The notes under the pieces were generated by a model, which had not been told where the DNA came from, did not search any database, and was given only the letters and a program-made list of their open reading frames with translations. A DNA stretch of 64,000 nucleotides from contig MNTT01000016.1 in the NCBI GenBank assembly GCA_001917135.1, positions 349,599 to 413,598 on the forward strand. The letters run 5' to 3'. Shown here piece after piece: positions 16,372 through 25,703 of the stretch. A program made the position numbers and the translations under genes. Each line of letters starts with the position of its first letter. Position 1 is the first letter of the stretch. This DNA is from Acetobacter sp. 46_36. GTDB taxonomy: Bacteria; Pseudomonadota; Alphaproteobacteria; RF32; CAG-239.

Positions 16372-17379
16372 TTATCTCCCTTGATGATTGTCCAAAAACA
16401 TCGGCATTGTCGATGGAATGTTCCGTTCGATTAAACGGCTGTAAAGCGCACCCTGCATAAAGTCTGCCAGAATTTTCTTTTCCCGGCCGTTAATGCCGAC
16501 TTTTTGAATTGCATCGCTGATTATACTTAATTCATTAACCAAACGGTCGATTTCCGCCGGATTCAGAGGGCTGCGTTCTCTGCGGCGCGCTATGTGGGGA
16601 ACAGCCTCTATGTTTGTAAACGGAATTTCGCGGTTATCGCGGTCGACCATCTTCAGGCTGACATTTTCCCCACGACCAATCATCCCCACGATTTCGTTAA
16701 TATTCTGGCGGGTGCCGGCGGAAATGGCACGATGAACCTCCGGACGAACCATCCGGGGAATGTCAAAATTTCCATCCGGATTATTCAGGTTGTTGGCACG
16801 GGCTTTGAAATGGCGGGTGAAGTTGCTTAAAAAGCACAATTCTTCGCCGGCATTAATATAGACGACATTCAGCCTGTAGCCTTTGTTCAGAAAAAGCGCT
16901 TTCAGGGAATTTTCCGGCGAAGACTGGATATCCAACGCAGGCGCGCTGATTAAAACGCTCTGCCCGTTGGCCGCTGCGCCCATCATCAACCGGTCTTTAA
17001 TAGCACCGGGTATCTGCCCGAAATAGTCGGCAACCAGCGGATTCTCTTTGCTCTTTTCTACCATACGGCTGTCAAAACGGCGAAAATCGTCATAGTCAAT
17101 TTTTAATATCGTTCCGGGATAGCGCGCGAGAATGTCTTCTTCCACCAGCGTTTTTCCCGACCCGGGATACCCCAAAACCAGTTCAACATGCGGGTGTTTG
17201 TCGGCCGGAACGGATGCCAGCCGGTGTCCGACAACGTTGCCGATAATCTTTTCAGCCTTATCGGACGGAATTTTTTTGACATCATTTTTACCGAATTTCG
17301 GATAACTGTTCAACGGGGCATTATTTATTACATACAAAATATTGTGGTATGCTTCAAGCAAGTCGGCTTGTCTGCTCAT
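16372..17379 (-). CDS. zeta-toxin-like P-loop kinase
   Basis: This 335-residue protein has a Walker A loop GYPGSGKT (residues 70-77) preceded by a hydrophobic strand, then an ILKIDYDDFRRFD segment and later an R-rich strand. This fits the zeta-toxin/AAA kinase fold, which phosphorylates UDP-N-acetylglucosamine or nucleotides. No epsilon-type antitoxin lies beside it. It is instead tightly coupled to surE, so it may be a housekeeping small-molecule kinase rather than a toxin. The N-terminal 65 residues and the C-terminal basic domain are not recognised. Confidence 0.6.
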   Translation of the reverse strand: MSRQADLLEAYHNILYVINNAPLNSYPKFGKNDVKKIPSDKAEKIIGNVVGHRLASVPADKHPHVELVLGYPGSGKTLVEEDILARYPGTILKIDYDDFRRFDSRMVEKSKENPLVADYFGQIPGAIKDRLMMGAAANGQSVLISAPALDIQSSPENSLKALFLNKGYRLNVVYINAGEELCFLSNFTRHFKARANNLNNPDGNFDIPRMVRPEVHRAISAGTRQNINEIVGMIGRGENVSLKMVDRDNREIPFTNIEAVPHIARRRERSPLNPAEIDRLVNELSIISDAIQKVGINGREKKILADFMQGALYSRLIERNIPSTMPMFLDNHQGR

Positions 17380-17572
17380 TGTCTGTCCTTTCTTATTGTT
17401 TTTGTCTTATGCCTTTTAAATAACCTTTTTTTAATTTTTGTCAAATTATTTATCCGATTATTCCCTTGCATAATTAACAAAAAAAAAACAATTTTTCCGC
17501 TTGCATTTTTGGCAGCGGCAGGCTAAGTTTTATCGGTTTAATAATTTTTATTCATATCATTAATTTACATTT

Positions 17573-18130
17573 ATGGTTTATCTTACATTTATTCGCTACG
17601 CCGAGGTAAAAGCCGACGGCTGTATTTCCGTTAAAGATGCCAAGATGCTGTTTCTTCTGGCAAAAAACATCGTTGAAAAATTCGGCAAGCCGCAAATGCT
17701 TTATGCCGCGGGAGACGACGGGGGACTGCAGTCTGCTCGAATAGCCAACCTTGCCTGTACGGCACACGGCATCCATGAAAGTTCGGCTCTGAACAATAAG
17801 GCACCGATACAAGATACCCGGGCTTTTATTGATATTGCCGAAGCAGAAGCCGGAAAAATCCAAGCCCGGCATATTGTCCTGATTTGCTCGCACAGCGCAT
17901 TCAACCGCCTGCTGCACCAAAGCCCCGCTTTCGGCAACAGCTATACGCTCTGCGCTTCGGACTGGGAAAAATTTTTGGACAATTATGTCAAAATATGGTC
18001 GCCGTTTGATTTGGACTGCGAACATCCCGACGAGGCAAGAAAGATGGCTGACCGAATTTTCAACATTCCATGCAGTACAGACGAGTCTATGCTCATCGAA
18101 AGGACGCTGGCCGCATACTGCGCCATTTAG
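17573..18130 (+). CDS. degenerate histidine-phosphatase-superfamily protein
   Basis: This 185-residue protein begins like a histidine phosphatase (LTFIRYAEVKADG), but the catalytic histidine of the RHGE motif is tyrosine (R8-Y9-A10-E11). The second-half features are present: SARIANLA matches the SxLxRAxxTA arginine block, and VLICSHSAFNRLL matches the second catalytic histidine strand (H107). It is therefore probably catalytically impaired or a binding protein. There is no clear SD before the ATG. The strong terminator at 18219 follows. Confidence 0.55.
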   Translation: MVYLTFIRYAEVKADGCISVKDAKMLFLLAKNIVEKFGKPQMLYAAGDDGGLQSARIANLACTAHGIHESSALNNKAPIQDTRAFIDIAEAEAGKIQARHIVLICSHSAFNRLLHQSPAFGNSYTLCASDWEKFLDNYVKIWSPFDLDCEHPDEARKMADRIFNIPCSTDESMLIERTLAAYCAI

Positions 18131-18218
18131 CATTTTGCCGCCCGTAACCGGAATTTGCGGCAAAATTATTGCAATTTATTGCCGGAACCTATCTGTGGGC
18201 ACTCCGCGCATTTCTCCA

Positions 18219-18256
18219 AATCCCTGCCATACCTTTACCGGGCGGCAGGGATTTTT
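18219..18256 (+). terminator. intrinsic terminator
   Basis: A 10-base stem (AATCCCTGCC / GGCAGGGATT) is followed by a short T run, downstream of the histidine-phosphatase-like gene. It also separates it from the convergent glycosyltransferase gene. Confidence 0.7.
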
Positions 18257-18281
18257 GCATTGCGCAGCGCTCCGAATATAT

Positions 18282-19232
18282 TCAAGCCGCAATACGGCGT
18301 TTGTTTTCTTTGACTTTCAAGTGAAAGAGGTAGCATTTTTCGCAACGGGAAGATTTAAGAACTTTCATAATTGGAATTCCCAAAAAACAGATGTTTTTCC
18401 GGGTAACGGCATATTTTGCGGGTATCAGGTCATTTACCGAAGCGAATGCCCGCGTATACAGGCGTGCCAGCTGGTATTCCGCCGTTGACGGCTTCTCTCG
18501 TGCCATACCGGCTGATGGCTCCTGCGGAGGCATATACCAAATTCCGGAAACTGCTGCTGCCCTTTTTAACTTTTTTAGGACAAGCGGCGTCCAGAACATA
18601 TCGGCAAATTTTGTATCTTCTTTAAAAAACAACCCGTTTTCCAACAACGCCCGGCGCAGATAGATTTTATTCCCGACATAAGAATACTGCGGTATTCTCC
18701 ATAAACGGGCTTTTTCTTTCAATGAAGACGTGAACCCGGTTGCGGCTATATTGACCAGGATATCCTCCCCAGCGGGATTTGACGTTTTAATGCCGCAGCC
18801 GGCAATTTCCGCACGTTTTTTGCTAGCAAAACGGTACAATTCCCTATAGAACCCGGGGGAAACTTTTGCTCCAGGTTCAAAAAAGGCAACATATTCGCCC
18901 CGGCTTTCTTCCATCCCGATGTTCATTGCCGCATATTTTTCGGTTCCGGGAGCCCTGACAAAACGCAGCCGTCCGTCTTGCATCATATCTTCAGGCAGAG
19001 ATTGCAAACTATTCTCCCGGGAAAAAGGTGCATTGAAGCAAGACGCTTTTGGAGAAGCCGAGGACAAAGCAGATTGGTTAAAAAAAGAACTGCCCAAAGG
19101 AAATGCTTTTCGGGATGATGCGACGCACACCACTTCAATTTCCGAACCGTATTCATTTAGGATTTGCCGCAATTCGGGCCAGACAGTTCCGGCATTGCGG
19201 CTTAAGGGAACTATTATTGATACCTGCACCAT
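18282..19232 (-). CDS. family 2 glycosyltransferase
   Basis: The protein starts VSIIVPLSRNAGTVWPELRQ, the GT2 (GT-A fold) opening, and carries the donor-site block EKYAAMNIGMEESRGEYVAFFEPG in which FEPG takes the place of the usual DDD/DxD. Acceptor-side residues follow. I choose the ATG at 19232 because AGGAGGTGAAA directly precedes it; the open frame extends to 19265. A serine-rich insertion (about residues 50-80) is not typical. It may add a sugar to surface glycans, but the acceptor is unknown. The altered DxD-like motif is worth noting. Confidence 0.75.
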   Translation of the reverse strand: MVQVSIIVPLSRNAGTVWPELRQILNEYGSEIEVVCVASSRKAFPLGSSFFNQSALSSASPKASCFNAPFSRENSLQSLPEDMMQDGRLRFVRAPGTEKYAAMNIGMEESRGEYVAFFEPGAKVSPGFYRELYRFASKKRAEIAGCGIKTSNPAGEDILVNIAATGFTSSLKEKARLWRIPQYSYVGNKIYLRRALLENGLFFKEDTKFADMFWTPLVLKKLKRAAAVSGIWYMPPQEPSAGMAREKPSTAEYQLARLYTRAFASVNDLIPAKYAVTRKNICFLGIPIMKVLKSSRCEKCYLFHLKVKENKRRIAA

Positions 19233-19357
19233 TTTCACCTCCTCTGCCGAGTTGGATATAGGCATTTAAATACAGATAAAAAGAGGCTGCAAAAAAATAT
19301 TCTCCTTCTAAGACCAAATAACGCGGTGAAGACGCCATCCGATAAACAAATTCATTC

Positions 19358-19963
19358 TCAGGCGTTTATCTGGCGGACCAATTCGGCAACGTTGGTAATA
19401 AACAATTTTACGGAAATTGCCAAAAGCACCATACCGAAAAACTTTTTCATAACATAAATGGCGGCGCTGCTCAGATGTTTTTTGAAAAAACGCGACAGAC
19501 GGATTGTGCCGTATATGGCAACGCAATCCAGCAAAACTGCAAGCAAAACATTTATATCGGCATACTGGGAACGGATGGCCAACAGCGCCGTCAGGGTTCC
19601 GGCGCCGACAAACAGAGGAAACACGACCGGGACAAACGTGGCATCGCCGGAAATGTCCGTACCTTCGCAGACCAGATTAATATCCAGTATCATTTCCAGA
19701 CTGAACAGAAAGACTATCAGCGCACCGGCAATCGCAAACGAGGAAATGTCCAGCCCGAACAGTTTCAGAAACGCTTCGCCGGCATAAAAGAAGAACACCA
19801 GCAGCACCAGAGAATAGATAAATGCGCGGCGGGCGCTGATTTTTATCCCCTTGTTCTGCAGGTTTATCACTATAGGCAGATTGCCCGGGATATCCGTAAT
19901 AGCCAACAGGACAACAAACGAGCTTAGCAATTCGCGTAAATTAAATTCCGATAAAAAATGCAT
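19358..19963 (-). CDS. MarC-family membrane protein
   Basis: This 201-residue, six-segment membrane protein matches MarC/UPF0056: conserved ITDIPGNLPIVINL near residues 22-36 and a PLFVGAGTLTALL block after segment four. Despite the name, MarC proteins are not shown to confer multiple antibiotic resistance and their transport substrate is unknown. Confidence 0.85.
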   Translation of the reverse strand: MHFLSEFNLRELLSSFVVLLAITDIPGNLPIVINLQNKGIKISARRAFIYSLVLLVFFFYAGEAFLKLFGLDISSFAIAGALIVFLFSLEMILDINLVCEGTDISGDATFVPVVFPLFVGAGTLTALLAIRSQYADINVLLAVLLDCVAIYGTIRLSRFFKKHLSSAAIYVMKKFFGMVLLAISVKLFITNVAELVRQINA

Positions 19964-19984
19964 TTTCCATCCTTTGTATTTTCA

Positions 19985-20195
19985 TTTGGGTTATGCCCGG
20001 ACGAGAACCGGGCAGGCAGCCGGGTTCTGCGACCACCGAGCGGAAGCCGGGAGAGCAGCCGGAAGGCGGGGAACCGAAAGAGCTGTCGGACAGCATGGGC
20101 TGACTGCGGGCGGCCGGGTTCACGTTGTGCGGACGACAGGACGGGCAGTCGGTGCCGTAACCGCCAGACGGGAGCCGAGTTTGGCTGCCACGGGC
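19985..20195. other. GC-rich gene-free spacer
   Basis: About 210 bases between marC and nrdB are much richer in G+C than the flanks and full of CCGGG/GCCGG tetramers. The only open frame (19941-20123, minus, 60 codons) overlaps the marC start and has no recognisable feature. It may be a structured 3' region of the nrd transcript or a repeat-derived insert. Confidence 0.35.
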
Positions 20196-21230
20196 TCAGA
20201 TTTCATCCCATCCCTCAACAGCCGTGCTTTGGTTATACGACGACACGTTGGCTTCAAAGAAGTTGCCTTTTACATTTCCCTCGCCGTTGGTATCGGCAAC
20301 TTTTTCCAGCTGCTTGTACGGGTTTTGGTCAAAGCCTTCATAACGCGGTTTCAGCCCCAGATCCTTCAGACGCTTGTTGGCAATGAACTTGGTGTACTCC
20401 TCAATCGTCTTTTCGGTAATGCCGATAATGTTACGGCCGATGATGTGGTTACTCCAGGCGATTTCCTGTTCAACCGCCTTGTCAAACATTGCATACACCT
20501 CGTCCAGATTGAAGAAACCGCTGTTCTCTTTCATTATTTCCTTAATAATATTGGCGAAAATGACGCAGTGGGTCAGCTCGTCGCGGTTAATGTACTTTAT
20601 CTCGTCGGCTGTTCCAATCATCAGGCTGCGGGCGGCGAGATTGTAAAAGAAGTTAAAGCCGTTATAAAAATACACGCCCTCCAGCAGGTAATTGGCAATC
20701 AGCACGCGGGCAAAGTTGATGTCGCTTTTATTGTCAACAAAGTCCTGATAGATTTCAGCGATGTATTTGTTGCGTTCCAGCAAGACCTTGTCTTCACGCC
20801 ATTTGTCATATATCTCGGCGCGTTTGGCGGCGGGAATGATACTCTCTATAATATAGGCGTAACTTTGCGAATGTACAGCCTCCTGATAAGTCTGAATCGC
20901 CAAAATCAGGTTGACTTCCGGAGCGGTGATGTATTCGCTGATGTTCGGCAGATTGTTGGTCTGGATACTGTCCAGAAAAACCAGAAACGACAGGATGCCG
21001 TCATAAGCAGCCTTTTCCGAGGCGGTCAGCTCCTCATAGGCGCGCTTGTCATCAAACAGCGAAACTTTTTCAGGAATCCAGAAGTTTTCCATCATCAGGC
21101 GGTAGACTTTGTTCGCCCACTGGTATTTGACGTTGTTCAGATTAAACAGGTTGGTAACGTTGCCGCCAATCATACGGCGGTTGATGATTTCGTCATTTCC
21201 GTTAACGTTAAAAAGTTTTTTTCTCTGCAT
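20196..21230 (-). CDS. nrdB: ribonucleotide reductase class Ia, small subunit
   Basis: This 344-residue di-iron protein has the ligand motifs of NrdB: the first Asp/Glu ligands around FLDSIQTNNLPN, EAVHSQSYAYIIESI with the radical tyrosine, and ELTHCVIFANI. Together with NrdA it makes deoxynucleotides aerobically. An AGGAGAGAAAA ribosome-binding site overlaps the nrdA stop codon, so the two subunits are translated from one message. Confidence 0.95.
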   Translation of the reverse strand: MQRKKLFNVNGNDEIINRRMIGGNVTNLFNLNNVKYQWANKVYRLMMENFWIPEKVSLFDDKRAYEELTASEKAAYDGILSFLVFLDSIQTNNLPNISEYITAPEVNLILAIQTYQEAVHSQSYAYIIESIIPAAKRAEIYDKWREDKVLLERNKYIAEIYQDFVDNKSDINFARVLIANYLLEGVYFYNGFNFFYNLAARSLMIGTADEIKYINRDELTHCVIFANIIKEIMKENSGFFNLDEVYAMFDKAVEQEIAWSNHIIGRNIIGITEKTIEEYTKFIANKRLKDLGLKPRYEGFDQNPYKQLEKVADTNGEGNVKGNFFEANVSSYNQSTAVEGWDEI

Positions 21231-21239
21231 TTTTCTCTC

Positions 21240-23519
21240 CTATCCGGCGCAGCTGACGCATTCCGTCTTTTCCAGACTGGAACCGTCCTTTTGAATGGTG
21301 CGGGTGTAATAAAGGGTTTTGATGTCCTTTTTCCAGGCGCTCATTATCGTATTGTAAATGTCTTTGGCGCGAATGTTGCGGTTTAAGTTATACATCAGCT
21401 CAATGGAAATACCGGTATCAATCCACTTGTTAATGCGTGCCATAATGTCAACGACAGTTTCCTGGCTGATGTTGCGGTTTTCCTGATAAAACCAGAACTT
21501 GTCGCGAATATATGGCGGGCAGTTCGGAATGGAGCCTTTGCCGTGGGTTTCCACAAAGAACTTGCTGTAAACCGGCAGCACCGACGCCGAGCATCCCTGT
21601 ATCAGCGAAGAACTGGTATTGGGCGCAATCGCCGCTATCTGGCTGTTGCGAATGCCGTATTTCTGCAAATCGGCAAAGAGTTCGTTCCAGGCTTCGGGAT
21701 ATTTGGCATTTTTATTGAACCATATCTGGTCGTGCCCCAAGATGATGCCCCTGCTCCAGTCCGAACCTTCATAAGCGCCGAACGTTCCCTTTTCTTTGGC
21801 CAGTTTAACGGAAGCGCGGATATTATACAGCGCAATTTTTTCAAACAACTCATCAACGTAATCCGCCGACAGAATATACGGGATATTGTTTTTGGCCAGC
21901 ATATCGGCCAGCCCCATCGCACCGACGCCGATAGTGCGGTAGCGCTTGTTGTGCTCCTGACCTTCCAGCACCGGAACGCGGGTAAAGTCTATCGCATTGT
22001 CCAACAGGCGTACGGAAGTTTCGCAGACGCTCTCCAGCTCCGCATCCGACTCGATATTCGCCAGATTGATTGACACCAGATTGCAGACGTGAACCAGACC
22101 GCCCTCCGCGGTGCGGACGACCCGGCCGTTCTCCAAAACGTCTTCGCCAATATGGCTGGGGCGGACGTTACTGTGCGACTCGGTACAAAGGTTGGTGCCG
22201 ACAATAACACCGTCATGCTTGTTGGGATTGTAGCGGTTCAGCGTATCCTTAAACGCGATATACGGCATACCGGTTTCTATCTGCGAACGCATAATTTTTT
22301 TCAGCAACTCTTTGGCCGGATAAAACTTAAACAGTTCCAATTTGCCAAACGAGGCTTCCAGGTACAGCTGATTGTAGGCTTTTTCAAACTCCTTTCCCCA
22401 GAGGTCTGCCAGCTCGATACCGTATTTGGTACGCACCTCGTGCGGGTCAACCATCAGCCAGTCTTCGTTGTTTTCCACCTTTTGCATAAACAAATCCGGC
22501 ACAACCACCTGCGGGAAAATGTCATAGGCCTTCATGCGCTGGTCGCCGTTTTCGGTTCGCAGCTCCAGAAAATCCTCAATATCCAGATGCCACATATCCA
22601 GCGACACGGTTACGGCGCCCTTGCGTTTGCCCTGCTGGTTGACGGCCACTGCGGTATCATTCAAAATACGAATCCACGGGATAACACCGCCGGAGGAATT
22701 CTTTATCCCCTTGATGCGGGCGCCTTTGGCACGGACGCGGGAAATGTTCACCCCTACCCCGCCGCCGAATTTGGAAATTGATGACACCTGGTCTATGACA
22801 TAAAAAATCGACTCGCGCGTGTCTTCCATTGCGGTGATGAAGCAAGAACTGAGATTACCGTTCGGACGGCGCAGGTTCATCAAAAGCGGCGTGCCAAGCG
22901 AGATTTTGCGGTCAGCCAGTTTTTCGTAAGTATCCTTAACTTTGGCCATACGCGCAGCTTTGTCTTCGTCCTGTTCTATCAGCAGCGCAATGGACAAGAA
23001 CATATCCTGCGGCAATTCAACAATTTTATCGCCGTATTCACAGAGATAGCGTTTCAGCAGCAGATTGGCACCGGCATAGTCATAAACGAAGTCAAAATCG
23101 GGATTAATAAAGGACGCAGCTTCGGCAATTTCCTCCGTCGTATATTTTTCCGCAATTACAGTGCTGTATATTCCGTTATTGACAGCGTACTTTAGAAACG
23201 ACACATAATCATACGGCGGTTCGTTCTTCGGCATATTCCGGGCAATGGAAACCTGTTTGTACAATGCAAGCATCTTCAGCCGGCCGGCAACGTTCTTCCA
23301 TTCCGGCTCTTCAACCGACGTCAGGCTTAAAACGTTCATCGTCAGAGCATTAAACAAGTCTGCTGTCGTCATACCGTCTTTTATATATTCATCCAGATTC
23401 AACAGCGGCTTTTGCGAATCCAGCGGAAAGCCCCGGCAGACATCCGTCAGCAGCTTTTGAAGTTTAAAAATTGAAAATTCCTGCACGGCGCCGCCGCGTT
23501 TTATCAGGTTAAGTGCCAT
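21240..23519 (-). CDS. nrdA: ribonucleotide reductase class Ia, large subunit
   Basis: This 759-residue protein has an N-terminal ATP-cone (LIKRGGAVQEFSIFKLQKLL) and the alpha-subunit barrel. Active-site cysteines are seen in LSSCFITAMED, TNLCTESH and VCNLVSINLANI, with NTSSSLIQGCSAS downstream and a C-terminal CVSCAG pair that relays electrons from thioredoxin or glutaredoxin. The ATP-cone implies allosteric control by ATP/dATP. It precedes nrdB in the same operon. Confidence 0.96.
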   Translation of the reverse strand: MALNLIKRGGAVQEFSIFKLQKLLTDVCRGFPLDSQKPLLNLDEYIKDGMTTADLFNALTMNVLSLTSVEEPEWKNVAGRLKMLALYKQVSIARNMPKNEPPYDYVSFLKYAVNNGIYSTVIAEKYTTEEIAEAASFINPDFDFVYDYAGANLLLKRYLCEYGDKIVELPQDMFLSIALLIEQDEDKAARMAKVKDTYEKLADRKISLGTPLLMNLRRPNGNLSSCFITAMEDTRESIFYVIDQVSSISKFGGGVGVNISRVRAKGARIKGIKNSSGGVIPWIRILNDTAVAVNQQGKRKGAVTVSLDMWHLDIEDFLELRTENGDQRMKAYDIFPQVVVPDLFMQKVENNEDWLMVDPHEVRTKYGIELADLWGKEFEKAYNQLYLEASFGKLELFKFYPAKELLKKIMRSQIETGMPYIAFKDTLNRYNPNKHDGVIVGTNLCTESHSNVRPSHIGEDVLENGRVVRTAEGGLVHVCNLVSINLANIESDAELESVCETSVRLLDNAIDFTRVPVLEGQEHNKRYRTIGVGAMGLADMLAKNNIPYILSADYVDELFEKIALYNIRASVKLAKEKGTFGAYEGSDWSRGIILGHDQIWFNKNAKYPEAWNELFADLQKYGIRNSQIAAIAPNTSSSLIQGCSASVLPVYSKFFVETHGKGSIPNCPPYIRDKFWFYQENRNISQETVVDIMARINKWIDTGISIELMYNLNRNIRAKDIYNTIMSAWKKDIKTLYYTRTIQKDGSSLEKTECVSCAG

Positions 23520-23613
23520 ATCATTCCCTCTTTTGCTTTTGTTATTATCCGCCTGCAGTATACGGAGAGGTTTTGATGCTGTAAAGAGAGGGAAAAAGTT
23601 ATGCTAAAGATTT

Positions 23614-23832
23614 TTACGGATACACCAGTTCAAGACCGCCGATGTAAGGTTTTTCCCAAATTTCCGTCATTTCTTTCCTTGTTTTATTCAACAGATAAAA
23701 CTGATTTTCCCCTTGTTCCTGCGGTATTTTCAGGTCTTTCGGAACATATATATCTGTCAACAATTCAGTAGTATCACGGCAATCCAATGTTTTTTCCGTT
23801 TCCGCCAGAAACAGGTAAATAAAAAATAAATA
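23614..23832 (-). pseudogene. orphan coding fragment
   Basis: A frame of 72 sense codons on the minus strand has coding-like composition (...AETEKTLDCRDTTEL..., ending WEKPYIGGLELVYP) but no ATG, GTG or TTG start before an in-frame stop at 23833. It is likely the 3' end of a gene cut off when the island next door formed, or it uses an unusual start. No family is recognised. Confidence 0.35.
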
Positions 23833-23839
23833 TTAAATT

Positions 23840-24047
23840 TCGTTTCGGCGCCCACCCTTACCTATTCATATTACTTAAATTTGATAGTTGTATAACATGT
23901 GTCATAAGTCAAATGATTTATATAACTTTATTCTACGCTTACCATTTATTCAAAAATTTTTAACAATAGAAAAAAATGCTTGCTTTTATATTTTTTTAGT
24001 ATAAAAGTACTTTTGTTCGTTTATACGGGCATTTTTTACTATAATGT
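23840..24047. other. AT-rich spacer before tRNA-Gln
   Basis: No gene is seen. A TTGCTT...TATAAA pair about 45 bases upstream of the tRNA is the likeliest promoter. Confidence 0.35.
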
Positions 24048-24122
24048 TGGGGTGTCGCCAAGTGGTAAGGCATCGGCTTTTGGTGCCGACATTCGTTGGT
24101 TCGAATCCAGCCACCCCAGCCA
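24048..24122 (+). tRNA. tRNA-Gln (UUG)
   Basis: A cloverleaf can be folded: acceptor TGGGGTG/CACCCCA, anticodon stem TCGGC/GCCGA with loop TTTTGGT (anticodon TTG), T loop TTCGAAT, discriminator G and encoded CCA at 24120-24122. The intact 3' end CCAGCCA is repeated at the far end of the island (44129-44135), marking it as the integration target. Confidence 0.95.
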
Positions 24123-24133
24123 AACTTGACAAG

Positions 24134-24168
24134 AGCCTATTTTAGCCAGTGCTAAGATAGGCTTTCTT
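24134..24168 (+). terminator. terminator after tRNA-Gln
   Basis: A 13-base stem (AGCCTATTTTAGC / GCTAAGATAGGCT, one G-T pair) with a CAGT loop is followed by TTCTT. It ends the tRNA transcript and also lies just past the stop of the convergent recombinase. An identical copy is at 44147-44181. Confidence 0.75.
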
Positions 24169-24186
24169 ATTGAAATATCTACATTT

Positions 24187-25597
24187 TTACCGTCTAATAA
24201 AATTTCCGAACAAATTCAGAAAATTCCATATCTGGTCTGACATCAAAAGCAAGCCAGCCAAGTATTTGAGCGTTATCAGACCTTGTTTAGTCAGATGACT
24301 ATAGTCGGTTAATCGCTCTTCCAGTTTTTTCTTATCCTGTCTGTATTCGGTTAGTTTTTTGGTATATAAATCCTGTGTAATACTGCCTTCCGTAAACAGG
24401 TCTATCAACCTGCTTTCCTTTTCTGCAAAACCGGCAATCTGCCTGTCCAATGCCTTCTTGGCTTCTATTTCCATTTTATGGTCTTTGTAAATTTCTTCAT
24501 CCAAACAGGCAACCAATTTCTCGACAACGCTTGTAGGCATGTTTTTAAACGTTTTTAATGCCTCTCTCACTTTTTCAACCCCATTTTCCTCTCTCGTCCG
24601 ATAGCCGCCGCATTGCGGACAAAAAAGGTATTTATAAACGATTTTTTCCCTTCTTTTTCGCCGAATGTACATTGATGTCGGTTGAAACAACACCACCGCA
24701 TTTTTTACAGCGAACCAATCCTTTGAATACATATTCATGCTTCTGCACCTTATGATTTGCCTTACCTTCCAAAATTTCCTGACACCGTTCAAACGTATAG
24801 CTATCCGTCAGCCGCGGATAACAATGCGGATAATATTGCCCGCCACTGAACATCTCCCCGACATAAAAACGGTTGCTTAATATTCCGCGGATAGTCTGCT
24901 TATGAAGTTTCTTGCTGTTTTTCATCTTAAGCCCCAAGTCCGCGGCTTTCCGCGTTATCTGTTCAAGGTTATAAGTGCCAATCGAAAATTCTTTAAACAA
25001 CCGCGTAATGATGAAATGGTTATTTTCATCCAGCACAATATCGCTGTTACCGTTAGCATCCTTTACATTTTTATATCCGACTGGTGCGTGATGTGGCCAT
25101 TTTCCCTCTTTACGCATTTTTTCAAAGCTGCGTATTACATTATCACTCATCGTGTCTGTTTGCGACTGCGCAACTGTAATCCGAAAGTTCCACATCATCT
25201 TCTCATGAGCTTTGGCATTTTTCGCCATAATTGCTTGTTCCGTCTGAAAATGAATTGCAATTTTTTCTTTTTCAATCAGCTTATTCAAAACATCATATTC
25301 CTTGAAGCTTCTTTGCAACCTATCAACTTTGTCACAAACCAAAGCAACCGGATTTTTATATTTTTTTATAAAATTTATCATATTATAAAATTCTTTTCGT
25401 TCACCTCTGGTCGAACTTTCAACAACGGTAAACTGCTTAATAATTGTCAACCCTTGCCGAATACAATAATTCTTTACCCGGTCTTCCTGAGCATCAAGCG
25501 AATAACCTTCTTTCTGCTCTCTGCTTGATACTCGTATCCATAAAACGGCATGCTTTATATTTTTATCATTCACAACTTTTGCAGCTTTTCTTCCCAT
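24187..25597 (-). pseudogene. large serine recombinase, frameshifted
   Basis: The N-terminal 321 residues (24632-25597) contain the serine resolvase domain (RVSSREQKEGYSLDAQ, catalytic serine) and the recombinase domain (GKWPHHAPVGYKN, then the LSNRFYVGEMFSGG block) up to the first CxxC of the zinc ribbon. The second CxxC (FCPQCGG) and the coiled-coil end continue in another frame (from about 24650 to 24187). The shift lies at a GGGAAAAAA run between the two zinc cysteine pairs. The end is also altered by a loss of about 40 bases relative to the copy at 44207. It would have integrated and excised the island. It may be inactive, a slippage-dependent gene, or a sequence error. Confidence 0.8.
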
Positions 25598-25703
25598 ATT
25601 CTTACCTTTCCGTATTAAAATTATACTTTATTTTAAGATTCATCATTTTGACAGGTCAAGGAAGGCCGGATGTATTATCCAGCCTCCACTGGCCTAATTT
25701 GTT

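Noticed and set aside
17552..18163. 203-codon minus-strand frame
   Set aside because: It is antisense to the histidine-phosphatase-like gene, which shows two family blocks and a downstream terminator in its own orientation.
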